Below are positions 16,536 through 25,900 of a stretch of 64,000 nucleotides of DNA, piece after piece (position 1 is the first letter of the stretch; each line of letters opens with the position of its first letter). This DNA comes from Paenibacillus endophyticus. GTDB taxonomy: Bacteria > Bacillota > Bacilli > Paenibacillales > Paenibacillaceae. The position numbers and the translations under genes are program-made. The stretch covers positions 1 through 64,000 of the forward strand of contig NZ_JACHXW010000032.1 of assembly GCF_014192395.1 (NCBI RefSeq), in the 5' to 3' direction. The notes beneath the pieces were generated by a model. That model had not been told where the DNA came from. It ran no database searches and was given only the letters and a program-made list of their open reading frames with translations.

Positions 16536-17390
16536 ATGAAAATTTATGAAAAAGCTCCAGCCAAAATTAATTTACTGCTCGACGTGCTCCGCAAGCGTGA
16601 TGACGGGTACCATGAAGTCGAAATGATTATGACGATGGTGGACCTCGCTGACCGACTTGAAATGGAAGAGCTGCCTAGAGATACGATCATTATCTCTAGC
16701 CAAGTGGGCTACATACCGCTAGACGAGAAGAACCTGGCCTTTCAAGCGGCTAGGCTAATTAAAGAACGCTACGACGTGAAGCAAGGCGTTTATATCCATT
16801 TGGACAAAAAGATACCGGTCGCTGCAGGTCTTGCTGGAGGCAGCAGTGATGCTGCTGCTGCGCTGCGCGGGCTCAATCGGCTATGGAAGCTGCAAATCCC
16901 AGAGGACGAGCTATGCCGTTTAGGAGCGGAGCTCGGCTCTGACGTTCCTTTCTGCGTCACTGGCGGAACCGCAATAGCCCGCGGCCGCGGCGAGAAGCTC
17001 GAGCATATCGAGAATCCGCCGCAATGCTGGGTCGTGCTTGCAAAGCCGCCAATCAACGTATCCACAGCAGATGTGTATGGACGATTCCGTGCCAATGAGC
17101 TGAAGGAGCATCCATCCATACCCAATATGGTTCGTGCGCTTGAGCAGGGCTCCTTCACCGATATTTGCGAAGGACTCGGCAATGTGCTTGAGAATGTTAC
17201 GCTAGGCCTCTATCCGGAGGTCATGCAGCTGAAGGAAAGCATGATTCGTCTCGGCGCTGACGGCGTCCTTATGTCGGGGAGCGGACCGACTGTATTCGGG
17301 CTCGTTTCGAAGGAAGCCAAACTTCCGCGCATTTATAATGGGCTTCGCGGCTTCTGCAAAGAAGTCTATGTGGTAAGAATGCTGACATAG
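16536..17390 (+). CDS. ispE: 4-diphosphocytidyl-2-C-methyl-D-erythritol kinase
   Basis: A 284-residue GHMP kinase of the MEP isoprenoid pathway. The ATP loop is PVAAGLAGGSSDAAAA and the N-terminal signature EKAPAKINLLLDV. A TATAAT at 16491-16496 with a weak -35 (TTAGCT, 18 nt apart) inside the sspF terminator may be its promoter. Neighbours sspF and purR are as in B. subtilis. Confidence 0.95.
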   Translation: MKIYEKAPAKINLLLDVLRKRDDGYHEVEMIMTMVDLADRLEMEELPRDTIIISSQVGYIPLDEKNLAFQAARLIKERYDVKQGVYIHLDKKIPVAAGLAGGSSDAAAALRGLNRLWKLQIPEDELCRLGAELGSDVPFCVTGGTAIARGRGEKLEHIENPPQCWVVLAKPPINVSTADVYGRFRANELKEHPSIPNMVRALEQGSFTDICEGLGNVLENVTLGLYPEVMQLKESMIRLGADGVLMSGSGPTVFGLVSKEAKLPRIYNGLRGFCKEVYVVRMLT

Positions 17391-17404
17391 GACTGACGTT
17401 CTTC

Positions 17405-17455
17405 TTGATTAAATCCGTATAAAAATGTTATATTGACAATATATTATTCGGATTT
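17405..17455 (+). promoter_or_regulatory. purR promoter with two PurR boxes (autorepression)
   Basis: Promoter TTGATT (17405-17410), 18 nt, TATATT (17429-17434). An imperfect PurR box AAATCCGTATAAA (17411-17423) fills the spacer, and a near-perfect inverted box lies at 17443-17455 (reverse strand AAATCCGAATAAT, one mismatch to AWWWCCGAACWWT). The paired, inverted layout is that of PurR-controlled promoters. Confidence 0.7.
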
Positions 17456-17472
17456 AGTGGGGGGAGATGTGT

Positions 17473-18300
17473 TTGAAGAAGTTGAAACGGAGCTCGCGGT
17501 TGGTAGAAATGACTCAATACCTGTTAAGTCGTCCCCACACGTTAATTTCACTGACAGCATTCGCTGATCGATATCAATCGGCAAAGTCTTCTATAAGCGA
17601 GGACCTGGCGATTATTAAAGAAGTGTTTGAGGAAGAAGGCATTGGTGAGCTTCATACCCATGCAGGGGCTGCGGGCGGAGTGAAGTATACGCCAAAAATG
17701 CAAGAAGCGACGGCTCTTACGATTATGACGAGCATATGCCGCCAGCTAGAGCAGCCTGAGAGGGTTCTTCCCGGCGGCTATTTGTATATAACGGATATGT
17801 TAGGCCAACCGGAGCTGCTTGCCGATGTCGGAAGGATGTTTGCCACCGCATTCGCAGACCGGAAAATCGATGTCATTATGACCGTAGAAACGAAAGGCAT
17901 TCCTCTTGCTTATGCAACGGCTGCCTGTTTGAATATCCCGGTTGTCATCGTGCGTCGCGATAATAAGGTAACGGAAGGCTCAGCGGTAAGCATCAACTAC
18001 GTGTCGGGCTCAACCAAGCGTATTCAGACCATGTCTCTGGCCAGACGCGCGCTGAAGGAACAGTCACGCGTTCTTATTATTGATGACTTCATGAAAGCGG
18101 GCGGGACGATCCAGGGCATGATGGATCTGCTGTTCGAATTCAAGGCTATCGTAGCGGGAGTCGGCGTATTTGTCGAGTCTGGCGAGGTAGAGCTGGAAGA
18201 GAGGCTGCTGGAGGACTATATCTCGCTCGCTAAGCTGACAGCTGTTGATATGAAGACCAAGCAGACGACAGTCATTCCAGGCAATTATTTTCAAGCATAA
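17473..18300 (+). CDS. purR: purine operon repressor PurR
   Basis: A 275-residue repressor: N-terminal winged helix (KRSSRLVEMTQYLL..AKSSISEDL) and a C-terminal phosphoribosyltransferase-like domain with the PRPP loop VLIIDDFMKAGGT. In B. subtilis PRPP (and (p)ppGpp competition at the same site) controls binding to paired PurBoxes. I start it at TTG 17473, 7 nt after GGGGGGAG; an ATG at 17467 is too near that site. It probably represses itself and nup (see promoter entries). Confidence 0.94.
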   Translation: MKKLKRSSRLVEMTQYLLSRPHTLISLTAFADRYQSAKSSISEDLAIIKEVFEEEGIGELHTHAGAAGGVKYTPKMQEATALTIMTSICRQLEQPERVLPGGYLYITDMLGQPELLADVGRMFATAFADRKIDVIMTVETKGIPLAYATAACLNIPVVIVRRDNKVTEGSAVSINYVSGSTKRIQTMSLARRALKEQSRVLIIDDFMKAGGTIQGMMDLLFEFKAIVAGVGVFVESGEVELEERLLEDYISLAKLTAVDMKTKQTTVIPGNYFQA

Positions 18301-18352
18301 CGACATGCAGCAGCATACTCATATCATCTCTTTATGGAAGGCTGGGACCTCA

Positions 18353-18751
18353 GTGACAACAAAACAACCATTGCAAGTTATTTCAACGGACAAAGCACCA
18401 GCGGCGATCGGACCGTACTCACAAGCAATTAAGCTCGGAGGGCTATTGTTTACTTCTGGACAAATACCGCTTGATGCATCGGGCGAGCTTGTTGAAGGCG
18501 GCATTGAAGAGCAGACTCATCAAGTATTCCGCAACTTGGAGTCCGTGCTTGCGGCTGCTGGTGCGAGCTTTCAAGATGTCGTAAAGGCGACTGTATTTAT
18601 GAAGGATATGAACCAGTTTGCGACGGTAAACAGCATTTACGGCTCTTACTTTGGAGAGCATAAGCCAGCCCGGTCTACCGTTGAGGTAGCAAGACTGCCA
18701 AAGGATGTTTTTGTCGAAATAGAGGTCATTGCATCGACAATTGTCGAATGA
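18353..18751 (+). CDS. ridA: RidA family enamine/imine deaminase (YabJ)
   Basis: A 132-residue RidA protein that hydrolyses reactive 2-aminoacrylate-type intermediates. Signatures are APAAIGPYSQAI, FTSGQIPLD and KPARSTVEVARLP with the substrate arginine. I chose GTG 18353, which gives the family length; an ATG at 18305 would follow the purR stop directly but has no ribosome site. Co-transcribed with purR as in B. subtilis. Confidence 0.9.
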   Translation: MTTKQPLQVISTDKAPAAIGPYSQAIKLGGLLFTSGQIPLDASGELVEGGIEEQTHQVFRNLESVLAAAGASFQDVVKATVFMKDMNQFATVNSIYGSYFGEHKPARSTVEVARLPKDVFVEIEVIASTIVE

Positions 18752-18814
18752 AAACGAAAAAGATTCAATTTGAAAAAAATATTTTAAATAGAGCATGAAT
18801 TTACCAAAAATGTA

Positions 18815-18841
18815 GAAGGAATTGGCACAAAAACGTGGAAG
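18815..18841 (+). promoter_or_regulatory. candidate sigma-H promoter of spoVG
   Basis: GAAGGAATT (18815-18823), 11 nt, GTGGAAG (18835-18841). The first element fits RNAGGAWWW fully, the second fits RNNGAAT but for the last base. spoVG is a classical sigma-H gene. Confidence 0.65.
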
Positions 18842-18881
18842 TATACACCAAGTCTCTGATAGACAAAGGTGGTGAACACAA

Positions 18882-19169
18882 GTGCAAATTACTGATGTCA
18901 GACTCCGCCGCGTAAATTCCGAAGGGCGTATGAAGGCAATCGCATCCATTACTATTGATAATGAATTCGTTGTTCACGATATTCGTGTCATCGATGGAAA
19001 CAATGGTATGTTCGTTGCAATGCCAAGCAAACGTACTCCGGATGGAGAATTTCGGGATATCGCTCATCCGATCTCTTCAACAACTCGGGAGAAAATCCAG
19101 GCTGCTGTTCTCGCTGAATACGAGCGTGCCGCAGAATCAGAAGAAGTAGTCATTGAAGAAGGCGCTTAA
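18882..19169 (+). CDS. spoVG: SpoVG
   Basis: A 95-residue nucleic-acid-binding regulator (septation, virulence and sporulation control in various Bacillota). The conserved TDVRLRRVNSEGRMKAIASI and GMFVAMPSKRTPDGEFRDIAHP blocks are intact. GTG start at 18882 after AAAGGTGGTGA, as in B. subtilis. Confidence 0.95.
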   Translation: MQITDVRLRRVNSEGRMKAIASITIDNEFVVHDIRVIDGNNGMFVAMPSKRTPDGEFRDIAHPISSTTREKIQAAVLAEYERAAESEEVVIEEGA

Positions 19170-19202
19170 ACAAGTTTTTTCGAGGTTGGGGTTGATTGGA
19201 GA

Positions 19203-19232
19203 AGAGAGCCATGGCTCTCTTTTCTTTTTTTT
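19203..19232 (+). terminator. terminator of spoVG
   Basis: agagagcc / ggctctct stem with T-rich tail. Confidence 0.85.
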
Positions 19233-19324
19233 GCAGTTTTCTGATAGAGTCGAGATACAGGGGCAGCTCTGTTAAGCTGAGGCCTAGACGTACGTAGGAA
19301 TAGACGGCCCATTAGCGTTAACGC

Positions 19325-19353
19325 TTGGAAAACCAAGAACATCTTCGTATAAT
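19325..19353 (+). promoter_or_regulatory. candidate sigma-A promoter of glmU
   Basis: TTGGAA (19325-19330), 17 nt, TATAAT (19348-19353). A 12-bp perfect palindrome AGCGTTAACGCT (19314-19325) abuts the -35 and could be an operator. I see nothing else in the 19233-19427 gap. Confidence 0.6.
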
Positions 19354-19427
19354 GGAATATATAATATAGCTAGTAAATGGCGAAATGCTGCAATGATTAT
19401 CGATAGACGATCTAGGGGGTCTTTTAA

Positions 19428-20825
19428 TTGAAGGTTATGGCGATTGTGCTTGCTGCTGGACAGGGCAAGCGAATGAAATCGAAGTTATATAAAGTGATGC
19501 ATCCGGTATGCGGCAAGCCGATGGTCGGTCATGTGCTGGACGTAGTTAAAGAAGCGCAAGCAGAACGTGCAGTCGTAATCGTTGGACATGGTGCGGAAAT
19601 GGTGAAGTCGTACTTGGGAGATCGCGCAGAATATGTGCTGCAAGAGCAGCAGCTAGGTACGGGCCATGCCGTGCGCCAAGCAGAAGCGCTGCTTGGCGAT
19701 GAAGAGGGCACGACGATCGTTATTTGCGGCGATACTCCGCTTGTGAAAGCTGCAACAATTACAGCAATGCTTGAGCTCCATCAAACAAGCGGGGCAGCTG
19801 CAACCGTACTGACGGCAGCTTTTGCCGATCCAACCGGTTATGGACGCGTTATACGGGGCACTGACGGCACTGTGCAGCGGATCGTAGAGCAGAAGGATTG
19901 CTCTGCCGAGGAAGCAGACGTTAAGGAAATTAATACAGGAACCTATTGCTTTGATAACAAAAAGCTATTCGCGGCCCTCGCAAAGGTAACAAACAATAAT
20001 GCGCAGGGCGAATATTATTTACCCGATGTGATCGGCATCTACCGCGAGGCAGGAGAATCGGTTCAAGGCTACTGCACGACTGACTTAGCCGAAGCGATTG
20101 GTGTAAACGACCGCGTTGCGCTTGCAGAGGCTGAGGGCTTTATGCGTGAGCGAATTAATCGCAATCATTTGCTAGGCGGCGTAACGTTGATTGATTCAAC
20201 TTCAACCTATATAGAGGCTGATGTTCAAATCGGATCGGATACGGTGATTTACCCGGGTACCTTTCTGCGCGGTGCAACGGTTATTGGAGAAGATTGCGTG
20301 ATCGGCCCGCAGGCGGACATTGCTGATAGTACGATAGGCAATGGCGTAGCCATCAAATATTCGGTAGTTGCAGACTCAATTGTTGGCGATAAGAGCGCAG
20401 TGGGTCCTTATGCCAATCTGCGTCCAGGCTCAAAGCTCGGCATAGGCTGCAAAATCGGCGATTTCGTCGAGCTTAAAAATGCGTCGCTTGATGACGGCAG
20501 CAAGGTATCCCATTTAAGCTATGTCGGCGATGCAAAAGTCGGCAAAGACGTAAATATTGGCTGCGGCGCGATTACGGTCAATTATGACGGCTACAATAAA
20601 TTCGTAACCGAGATCGGCGACAATGCGTTCGTCGGAAGCAACGTCAACTTGATTGCTCCTGTGAAAATCGGTGATGGCGCATATGTCGTGGCTGGCTCAA
20701 CAGTAACACATGACGTGCCAGCCGGAGACCTTGCTATCGCGCGCGAGCGTCAAGTCAACAAAGCGGGCTACGCGGATAAAATCCGTGGACGTGCCAAAGC
20801 GAAAAAAGATAAAGGCAAGCAATAA
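19428..20825 (+). CDS. glmU: bifunctional GlmU (UDP-GlcNAc pyrophosphorylase / GlcN-1-P acetyltransferase)
   Basis: A 465-residue enzyme giving UDP-GlcNAc for peptidoglycan and wall polymers. Residues 1-230 hold the uridylyltransferase domain with LAAGQGKRMKSKLYKVMHP; the rest is a left-handed beta-helix with hexapeptide repeats and the acetyltransferase site. TTG start at 19428, 8 nt after AGGGGG. In B. subtilis prs and ctc follow; prs is missing here. Confidence 0.96.
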   Translation: MKVMAIVLAAGQGKRMKSKLYKVMHPVCGKPMVGHVLDVVKEAQAERAVVIVGHGAEMVKSYLGDRAEYVLQEQQLGTGHAVRQAEALLGDEEGTTIVICGDTPLVKAATITAMLELHQTSGAAATVLTAAFADPTGYGRVIRGTDGTVQRIVEQKDCSAEEADVKEINTGTYCFDNKKLFAALAKVTNNNAQGEYYLPDVIGIYREAGESVQGYCTTDLAEAIGVNDRVALAEAEGFMRERINRNHLLGGVTLIDSTSTYIEADVQIGSDTVIYPGTFLRGATVIGEDCVIGPQADIADSTIGNGVAIKYSVVADSIVGDKSAVGPYANLRPGSKLGIGCKIGDFVELKNASLDDGSKVSHLSYVGDAKVGKDVNIGCGAITVNYDGYNKFVTEIGDNAFVGSNVNLIAPVKIGDGAYVVAGSTVTHDVPAGDLAIARERQVNKAGYADKIRGRAKAKKDKGKQ

Positions 20826-20842
20826 TTAGGTTCTAAGCGACA

Positions 20843-20889
20843 ACATGCAGGGAAGAATTCGTAATCGAATTCGTTCCTGCATGTTTTTT
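20843..20889 (+). terminator. terminator of glmU
   Basis: Near-perfect long hairpin (acatgcagg..gaattcg / cgaattc..cctgcatgt) followed by seven T. Confidence 0.92.
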
Positions 20890-20891
20890 TA

Positions 20892-20988
20892 AAATATAGG
20901 AAAGTATATCATTTCGCCAACTTTCTCTATATTTCTACGCGAAACGTAAGCTTAACCGCCAGAGGACGGCTTCAGCCGTTTACGCTTG
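20892..20988 (+). repeat. dispersed intergenic repeat, copy 1 (type B)
   Basis: Starts AAATATAGGAAAGTATATC directly behind the glmU terminator and ends GCCGTTTACGCTTG. It is nearly identical to 44634-44731 and shares its core (TTTCTACGCGAAACG, AGAGGACGGC) with four other copies in the window. Confidence 0.85.
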
Positions 20989-21009
20989 TGTGGTGAGGAG
21001 GAATTAAAA

Positions 21010-21035
21010 GTTTAATTTTTGGTGGGAGTGGGTAA
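21010..21035 (+). promoter_or_regulatory. sigma-B-like promoter of rplY/ctc
   Basis: GTTTAA (21010-21015), 14 nt, GGGTAA (21030-21035), which fits the sigma-B consensus GTTTAA-N12-15-GGGTAT but for the last base. ctc is the classical sigma-B gene of B. subtilis. Whether this organism has sigma-B cannot be seen here. Confidence 0.5.
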
Positions 21036-21058
21036 GTTATAGGGAAATGATTTGCAAT

Positions 21059-21085
21059 GCTTCGTTTAGTTCTTCTAAACAAAGC
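21059..21085 (+). other. hairpin in the rplY leader
   Basis: gcttcgtttag / ctaaacaaagc, an 11-bp stem (one wobble) with a 5-nt loop, ends 6 nt before the AGGAGG of rplY. No T tract follows, so it is not a terminator; it could affect translation. Confidence 0.55.
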
Positions 21086-21106
21086 AAACTCTAGGAGGTA
21101 ATTGAT

Positions 21107-21757
21107 ATGGCGATAGCTATGAAGGCGGATCAACGAACGGTCGCGACGAAAGGCGAGTTGCGCCAATTGCGGCTCCAAGGAAAAATACCTGGTGTGGTTT
21201 ATGGAAAACAATTAGACCAAGCAGCGCAAGTAGCTGTGGATGGCAAAGAGCTGCAAGCGCTGCTGCGCAGCCAGCCTAATGCTGTGCTGGAGATTAATAT
21301 TCCTTCACACGGCAAAACGTCTGTGATGATATCGGAAATCCAGCGGGATTCGTTAAGCCGTCAGGTGCTGCATGTGGATTTCCATCAAATAAATATGAAT
21401 GAAAACGTCCGTGCCAATGTCCGCATACAAGCGGAAGGAGATTCGCAAGGGGTGCGTGAAGGCGGAATCCTCCAAATCATCCTCCATGAGCTTGAGGTAC
21501 AGTGCTTGCCGGGCAGTATTCCTGATGCGGTAACTGTAGATATCTCGGCGCTAGAGGTTGGCGGAAGCTTGCTTGTAAGCGACTTGAGCCTGCCGAAAGG
21601 CGTAGAGGCGCTAGCTGATCCAGAGCAGGTTGTCGTGACTATACTGGCGCCGCAGAAGGAGCTTACCGAGGAAGAAGCAGAGAATGCTGCAGTGGAAGCT
21701 GCAGAGGCCGATGCCCGTTCCAAGGAAGAGCAGCTTGAAGGCGTCAAAAGCTTGTAG
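21107..21757 (+). CDS. rplY: 50S ribosomal protein L25 / general stress protein Ctc
   Basis: A 216-residue TL5/CTC-type protein: an L25 domain that binds 5S rRNA (residues 1-95) plus the C-terminal CTC extension ending in an acidic, alanine-rich tail (about 185-216). ATG at 21107 after TAGGAGG. In B. subtilis it is stress-induced through sigma-B, and a sigma-B-like promoter lies upstream. Confidence 0.94.
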   Translation: MAIAMKADQRTVATKGELRQLRLQGKIPGVVYGKQLDQAAQVAVDGKELQALLRSQPNAVLEINIPSHGKTSVMISEIQRDSLSRQVLHVDFHQINMNENVRANVRIQAEGDSQGVREGGILQIILHELEVQCLPGSIPDAVTVDISALEVGGSLLVSDLSLPKGVEALADPEQVVVTILAPQKELTEEEAENAAVEAAEADARSKEEQLEGVKSL

Positions 21758-21797
21758 CGATATCTGCTTGGCAGGGTATAAATGCGCAGCGCAATCG

Positions 21798-21833
21798 GCG
21801 CCGTCCAGAATAAGGACGGCGTTGTTTGTTGTT
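21798..21833 (+). terminator. terminator of rplY
   Basis: cgccgtcc / ggacggcg stem followed by ttgtttgttgttt. Confidence 0.75.
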
Positions 21834-21940
21834 TGCTTGAGAGGGTTAATCGAAATCATACTGCTTCCGCCGGATACCTCCACGTGTTTACGCTTGCAAT
21901 AGATTGTGTTACATTTGTCCGTAAAGGAGTGGAGCAAGCA

Positions 21941-22501
21941 ATGAGGTGGATTGCAGGACTAGGCAATCCCGGCGGCGCTTATCAAGGGACTAGGCATAAT
22001 GTCGGATTTATGGTCATTGACGAGCTGGCAAAACGCTGGGGAATTAACGTAACGCAAAATAAATGCAGAGCATTAATCGGCGAGGGCAATGTGCAAGGCA
22101 TGAAAGTCATCCTTATAAAGCCGATGACATATATGAATTTATCGGGTGAGTCCGTTCGTTCGTTCCTTGATTACTTCAAGGCGGATCTCGAAGACGGGGT
22201 CGTAGTATATGATGATTTGGATACTGAAATCGGCAAGCTGCGTCTCCGCTATCAAGGCAGTGCTGGGGGTCATAATGGAATCAAGTCTCTCATCCAGCAT
22301 TTGGGCACGCAGACGTTTGATCGCGTTAGAATGGGCATTTCCCGGCCGCAGCCGGGAATGAATATTGCCGATTACGTGCTTTCGTCATTTCCGAAGAGTG
22401 AGCAAGAAAAGCTGTCTGCAATGATTTCAGACGCGTGCGATGCAATAGAATTCAGGCTGAAGGCACCATTCGAGGAAACAATGGCAAAGTTTAACCGTTA
22501 A
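21941..22501 (+). CDS. pth: peptidyl-tRNA hydrolase
   Basis: A 186-residue enzyme (SpoVC) that frees tRNA from stalled peptidyl-tRNA. Catalytic segment GTRHNVGFMVIDELA with the His, KPMTYMNLSGE with the substrate Asn, and YDDLDTEIGKLRLR. ATG at 21941, 8 nt after AAAGGAGTGG. Confidence 0.96.
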   Translation: MRWIAGLGNPGGAYQGTRHNVGFMVIDELAKRWGINVTQNKCRALIGEGNVQGMKVILIKPMTYMNLSGESVRSFLDYFKADLEDGVVVYDDLDTEIGKLRLRYQGSAGGHNGIKSLIQHLGTQTFDRVRMGISRPQPGMNIADYVLSSFPKSEQEKLSAMISDACDAIEFRLKAPFEETMAKFNR

Positions 22502-22564
22502 TCTGTTAAATTGCCATTAAGCGGGCATACTGAAGGGAATAACAAACCTTCAGGAGGCATACAT

Positions 22565-22795
22565 ATGGCTGTAAACTATATCTGTCGGCATTGCAGAACG
22601 TCAATCGGTTCCCTTAGCGGGTCGAATATTACCGAGCAGCAGCTCGGTTTCCATTTCTTGACCCCCGAAGAACGCAGCGATATAATAGCGTATGACCCAA
22701 ATGGAGATGTAACGGTAAAGGTTGTTTGCGATTATTGCCGAGAGGCGATTGATGCGAACCCAGAGCTTCATTTGGTAACTAGTCCACTTCAATGA
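22565..22795 (+). CDS. fin: anti-sigma-F factor Fin (YabK)
   Basis: A 76-residue zinc protein with CRHC near the N-terminus (C9, C12) and CDYC near residues 58-61. Fin binds core RNA polymerase and displaces sigma-F, helping the switch to sigma-G in the forespore. ATG at 22565 after AGGAGG. GGGCATACTG at 22523-22532 is a perfect sigma-F -10 pattern, but I find no good -35 at 15 nt. It sits between pth and mfd as in B. subtilis. Confidence 0.93.
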   Translation: MAVNYICRHCRTSIGSLSGSNITEQQLGFHFLTPEERSDIIAYDPNGDVTVKVVCDYCREAIDANPELHLVTSPLQ

Positions 22796-22813
22796 CGGCA
22801 AGTAAATGTTGTG

Positions 22814-22844
22814 AGCCTTAGCGGTTTGGCTGAGGCTTCTTTTC
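22814..22844 (+). terminator. terminator of fin
   Basis: agccttagc / gctgaggct stem with tcttttc behind it. Confidence 0.7.
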
Positions 22845-22905
22845 AATGTACAGGGAGCGATCGTATCACTCTCCGATTGTGTATAGAAACGGGGTGTCGC
22901 AAAAG

Positions 22906-25900
22906 TTGAAAGCGTTAATTAATGCTTTTGCCGCGGATGCGGACGTTCAGTCCGTCATATCCGGTATTCGTAAAGGCATGCGTGAACAGATGATATCTGG
23001 ACTCGCAGGCTCTTCCAGGCAGGTGCTTATTGCAGCACTGCAGGAAGATGTAGAGCGTCCTATGCTCGTAGTTACCCATAATATGTTCTCGGCACAGAAG
23101 ATTGCAGAGGATCTGCAGGAATGTCTTTCTCCAGATAGCGTATTGTTATATCCCGCCAATGAGCTGGTTGCTGCAGAAGCAGCGATCTCGAGTCCCGAGA
23201 CGCTGGCGCAGCGAATGGACGTGCTGATCAAGCTGTCTAAAGGCTATCGCGGGATTGTTGTCGTGCCGTTCTCCGGGGTTCGTCGGTATTTGCCGATCAA
23301 CAGCGTGATGGCTGAAGCGCAAATCGATGTAAAGGTCGGCGATTCACTGCCGATTGACACGTTCCTTCGCCAAATGACGGCGCTCGGCTACGCGAGAGCT
23401 GACCGGGTTGAGCTTCGCGGCGAGATGAGCGTGCGCGGAGGCATTGTTGACTTCTATCCTTTAATGGCTTCTCATGCGTATCGCATCGAATGGTTCGGAG
23501 ACGATATCGATTCCATTCGTACCTTTGACCCGGCGGATCAACGTTCTTCCGACAGGTTGGAGTCTTTTGTCGTTCCGCCTTGCCAGGAGCTTCTAGCAGA
23601 CGGACACCGTATGGAAATTGCGGCTGGCCACGCGCAGCAGCTGCTTGAGAAGCAGCTCGACAAAATGACGGACCGTACGGCGAAGGACCGTCTTCGCACG
23701 GAGCTCGGCGGCGAGATTGAGAGATTGCGCGAGCATGTTTATTTTCCTGAGATATATAAGTATGTTTCATTGCTGTATCCAGAGCGGCAAACCATTGTCG
23801 ATTATATGCCGAGCGATACGTTGCTCATACTAGATGAGCCAACGCGCCTAATCGAGACATCCAAACAATTGGAACGGGATGAGGCGGAATGGTCGATGCA
23901 TCTGCTTCAGAACGGCAAATCGCTGCCAGGCTTTGTATTGGCGCGCGACACGGAAGAGATCTTGCATCACCGTCCGTTCCCGACTTTGTTCTTATCCCTG
24001 TTCCTAAGACAAATTCCGCATTCGCAGCCTCAAAATATTTTAAATATGACCAGCCGTTCGATGCAAAATTTCCATGGGCAGATGAATGTGCTCAAGACGG
24101 AAATGGAGCGTTGGCATAAAACAGGGGCAACGGTCATGATGCTTGCCGGCAATGCGGAACGCATGGAGCGGATGCGGCGTGTTCTGGATGATTACAGCAT
24201 TGAAATGCCTACGCTGCTGGAGGGCAACCTGCAGTCCGGATTTGAGCTGCCGTCATCCCACCTTGTTATTATTACGGAAGGCGAGATGTTCTCGCAGAAG
24301 CAGCGCAAAGCTAGGAGATTGGATAAAAAGGTAGACAATGCCGAGCGCATTAAAAGCTACACCGAGCTTAAGGTTGGCGACTATGTCGTTCACCATAATC
24401 ATGGTATCGGCAAATACGTAGGCATCGGTACGCTTGAGATTGCAGGCATTCATAAAGATTATTTGCATATCCTTTACGCGGGCGGGGATAAGCTGTCCGT
24501 CCCGATTGAGCAAGTGGACATGATTCAGAAGTATGTGGGCAACGAGGATAAAGAGCCAAAGGTCAACAAGCTCGGCGGCAGCGAATGGACGCGGGCCAAG
24601 AGCAAGGTAAAGGCGTCTGTGCAGGATATTGCAGATGATCTCATAAAGCTGTATGCAGAGCGGCAAACGGCGCCAGGCTATTCCTTCGGACAAGATACCT
24701 CGTACCAGAATGAGTTCGAGGCGATGTTCCCCTATGACGAAACGCGTGACCAGCTTCGTGCAATCGAAGAAATTAAGAAGGATATGGAAAAAACGCAGCC
24801 GATGGACCGGCTTCTTTGCGGCGACGTGGGCTACGGCAAAACGGAGGTAGCAATCCGTGCAGCATTTAAAGCGGCGATGGACAGCAAGCAGGTCGCGGTT
24901 CTGGTGCCAACCACTATTCTGGCACAGCAGCATTATGAGACATTCCGGGAGCGTTTTGCCGGTTATCCAATTAACGTTCAGGTGCTCAGCCGATTCCGTT
25001 CGCGCAAAGAGCAGAATGATACGATGAAGGGTCTGAAAGCAGGGACGGTTGATGTCGTTATCGGCACGCATCGCTTGCTTTCACAGGATATTATATTCAA
25101 ATCGCTGGGACTGCTAATCGTCGATGAGGAGCAGCGTTTCGGTGTTTCGCACAAAGAGAAGCTGAAAAAGCTGAAAACAAATGTCGACGTACTCACGCTG
25201 ACAGCGACGCCGATTCCGAGAACGCTGCACATGTCGATGCTCGGCGTACGCGACTTGTCGGTTATTGAGACCCCTCCAGAGAATCGCTTTCCGGTTCAAA
25301 CGTATGTTGTGGAATACAGCCCGTCTCTCGTGCGGGAGTCGATCGAGCGGGAGCTTGCGCGCGGCGGCCAAGTCTATTATCTCTACAACAGGGTGCAAGG
25401 CATCTATCAAATGGCCGAGCAGATTAATGCTCTGGTACCAGGAGCTAGAGTTGCTGTTGGGCATGGGCAAATGTCCGAGCAGGAGCTGGAGAAGACGATT
25501 CTTGATTTCCTTGATGGCGAGTCGGACGTTCTAGTCAGTACGAGCATTATCGAAACAGGCGTAGATATTCCGAACGTCAATACGTTAATTGTGCATGATG
25601 CCGATAAGATGGGACTCTCGCAGCTCTATCAACTGCGCGGCCGTGTTGGACGCTCAAACCGAATTGCATATGCATACTTTACGTATCAGCGGGATAAGGT
25701 GCTTACCGAAGTAGCAGAGAAGCGTCTGCAGTCGATAAAGGAGTTTACGGAGCTTGGTTCCGGCTTCAAAATCGCAATGCGGGACTTGTCCATACGCGGA
25801 GCGGGCAATCTGCTTGGGGCCGAGCAGCATGGTTTCATTGCTTCAGTAGGCTTTGATATGTATTCACAGATGCTTGCTGATGAGATTGCGAAGCGCAAGG

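Noticed and set aside
19261..19310. Possible three-way-junction RNA upstream of glmU
   Set aside because: Stems are only 4-5 bp and lie upstream of the inferred promoter; it is not the glmS ribozyme or any riboswitch I recognise.
22846..22905. ATG at 22846 as the start of mfd
   Set aside because: It falls on the T-rich tail of the fin terminator and adds 20 unconserved residues.
23297..23770. 157-codon minus-strand frame inside mfd
   Set aside because: Antisense shadow; codon pattern follows mfd.
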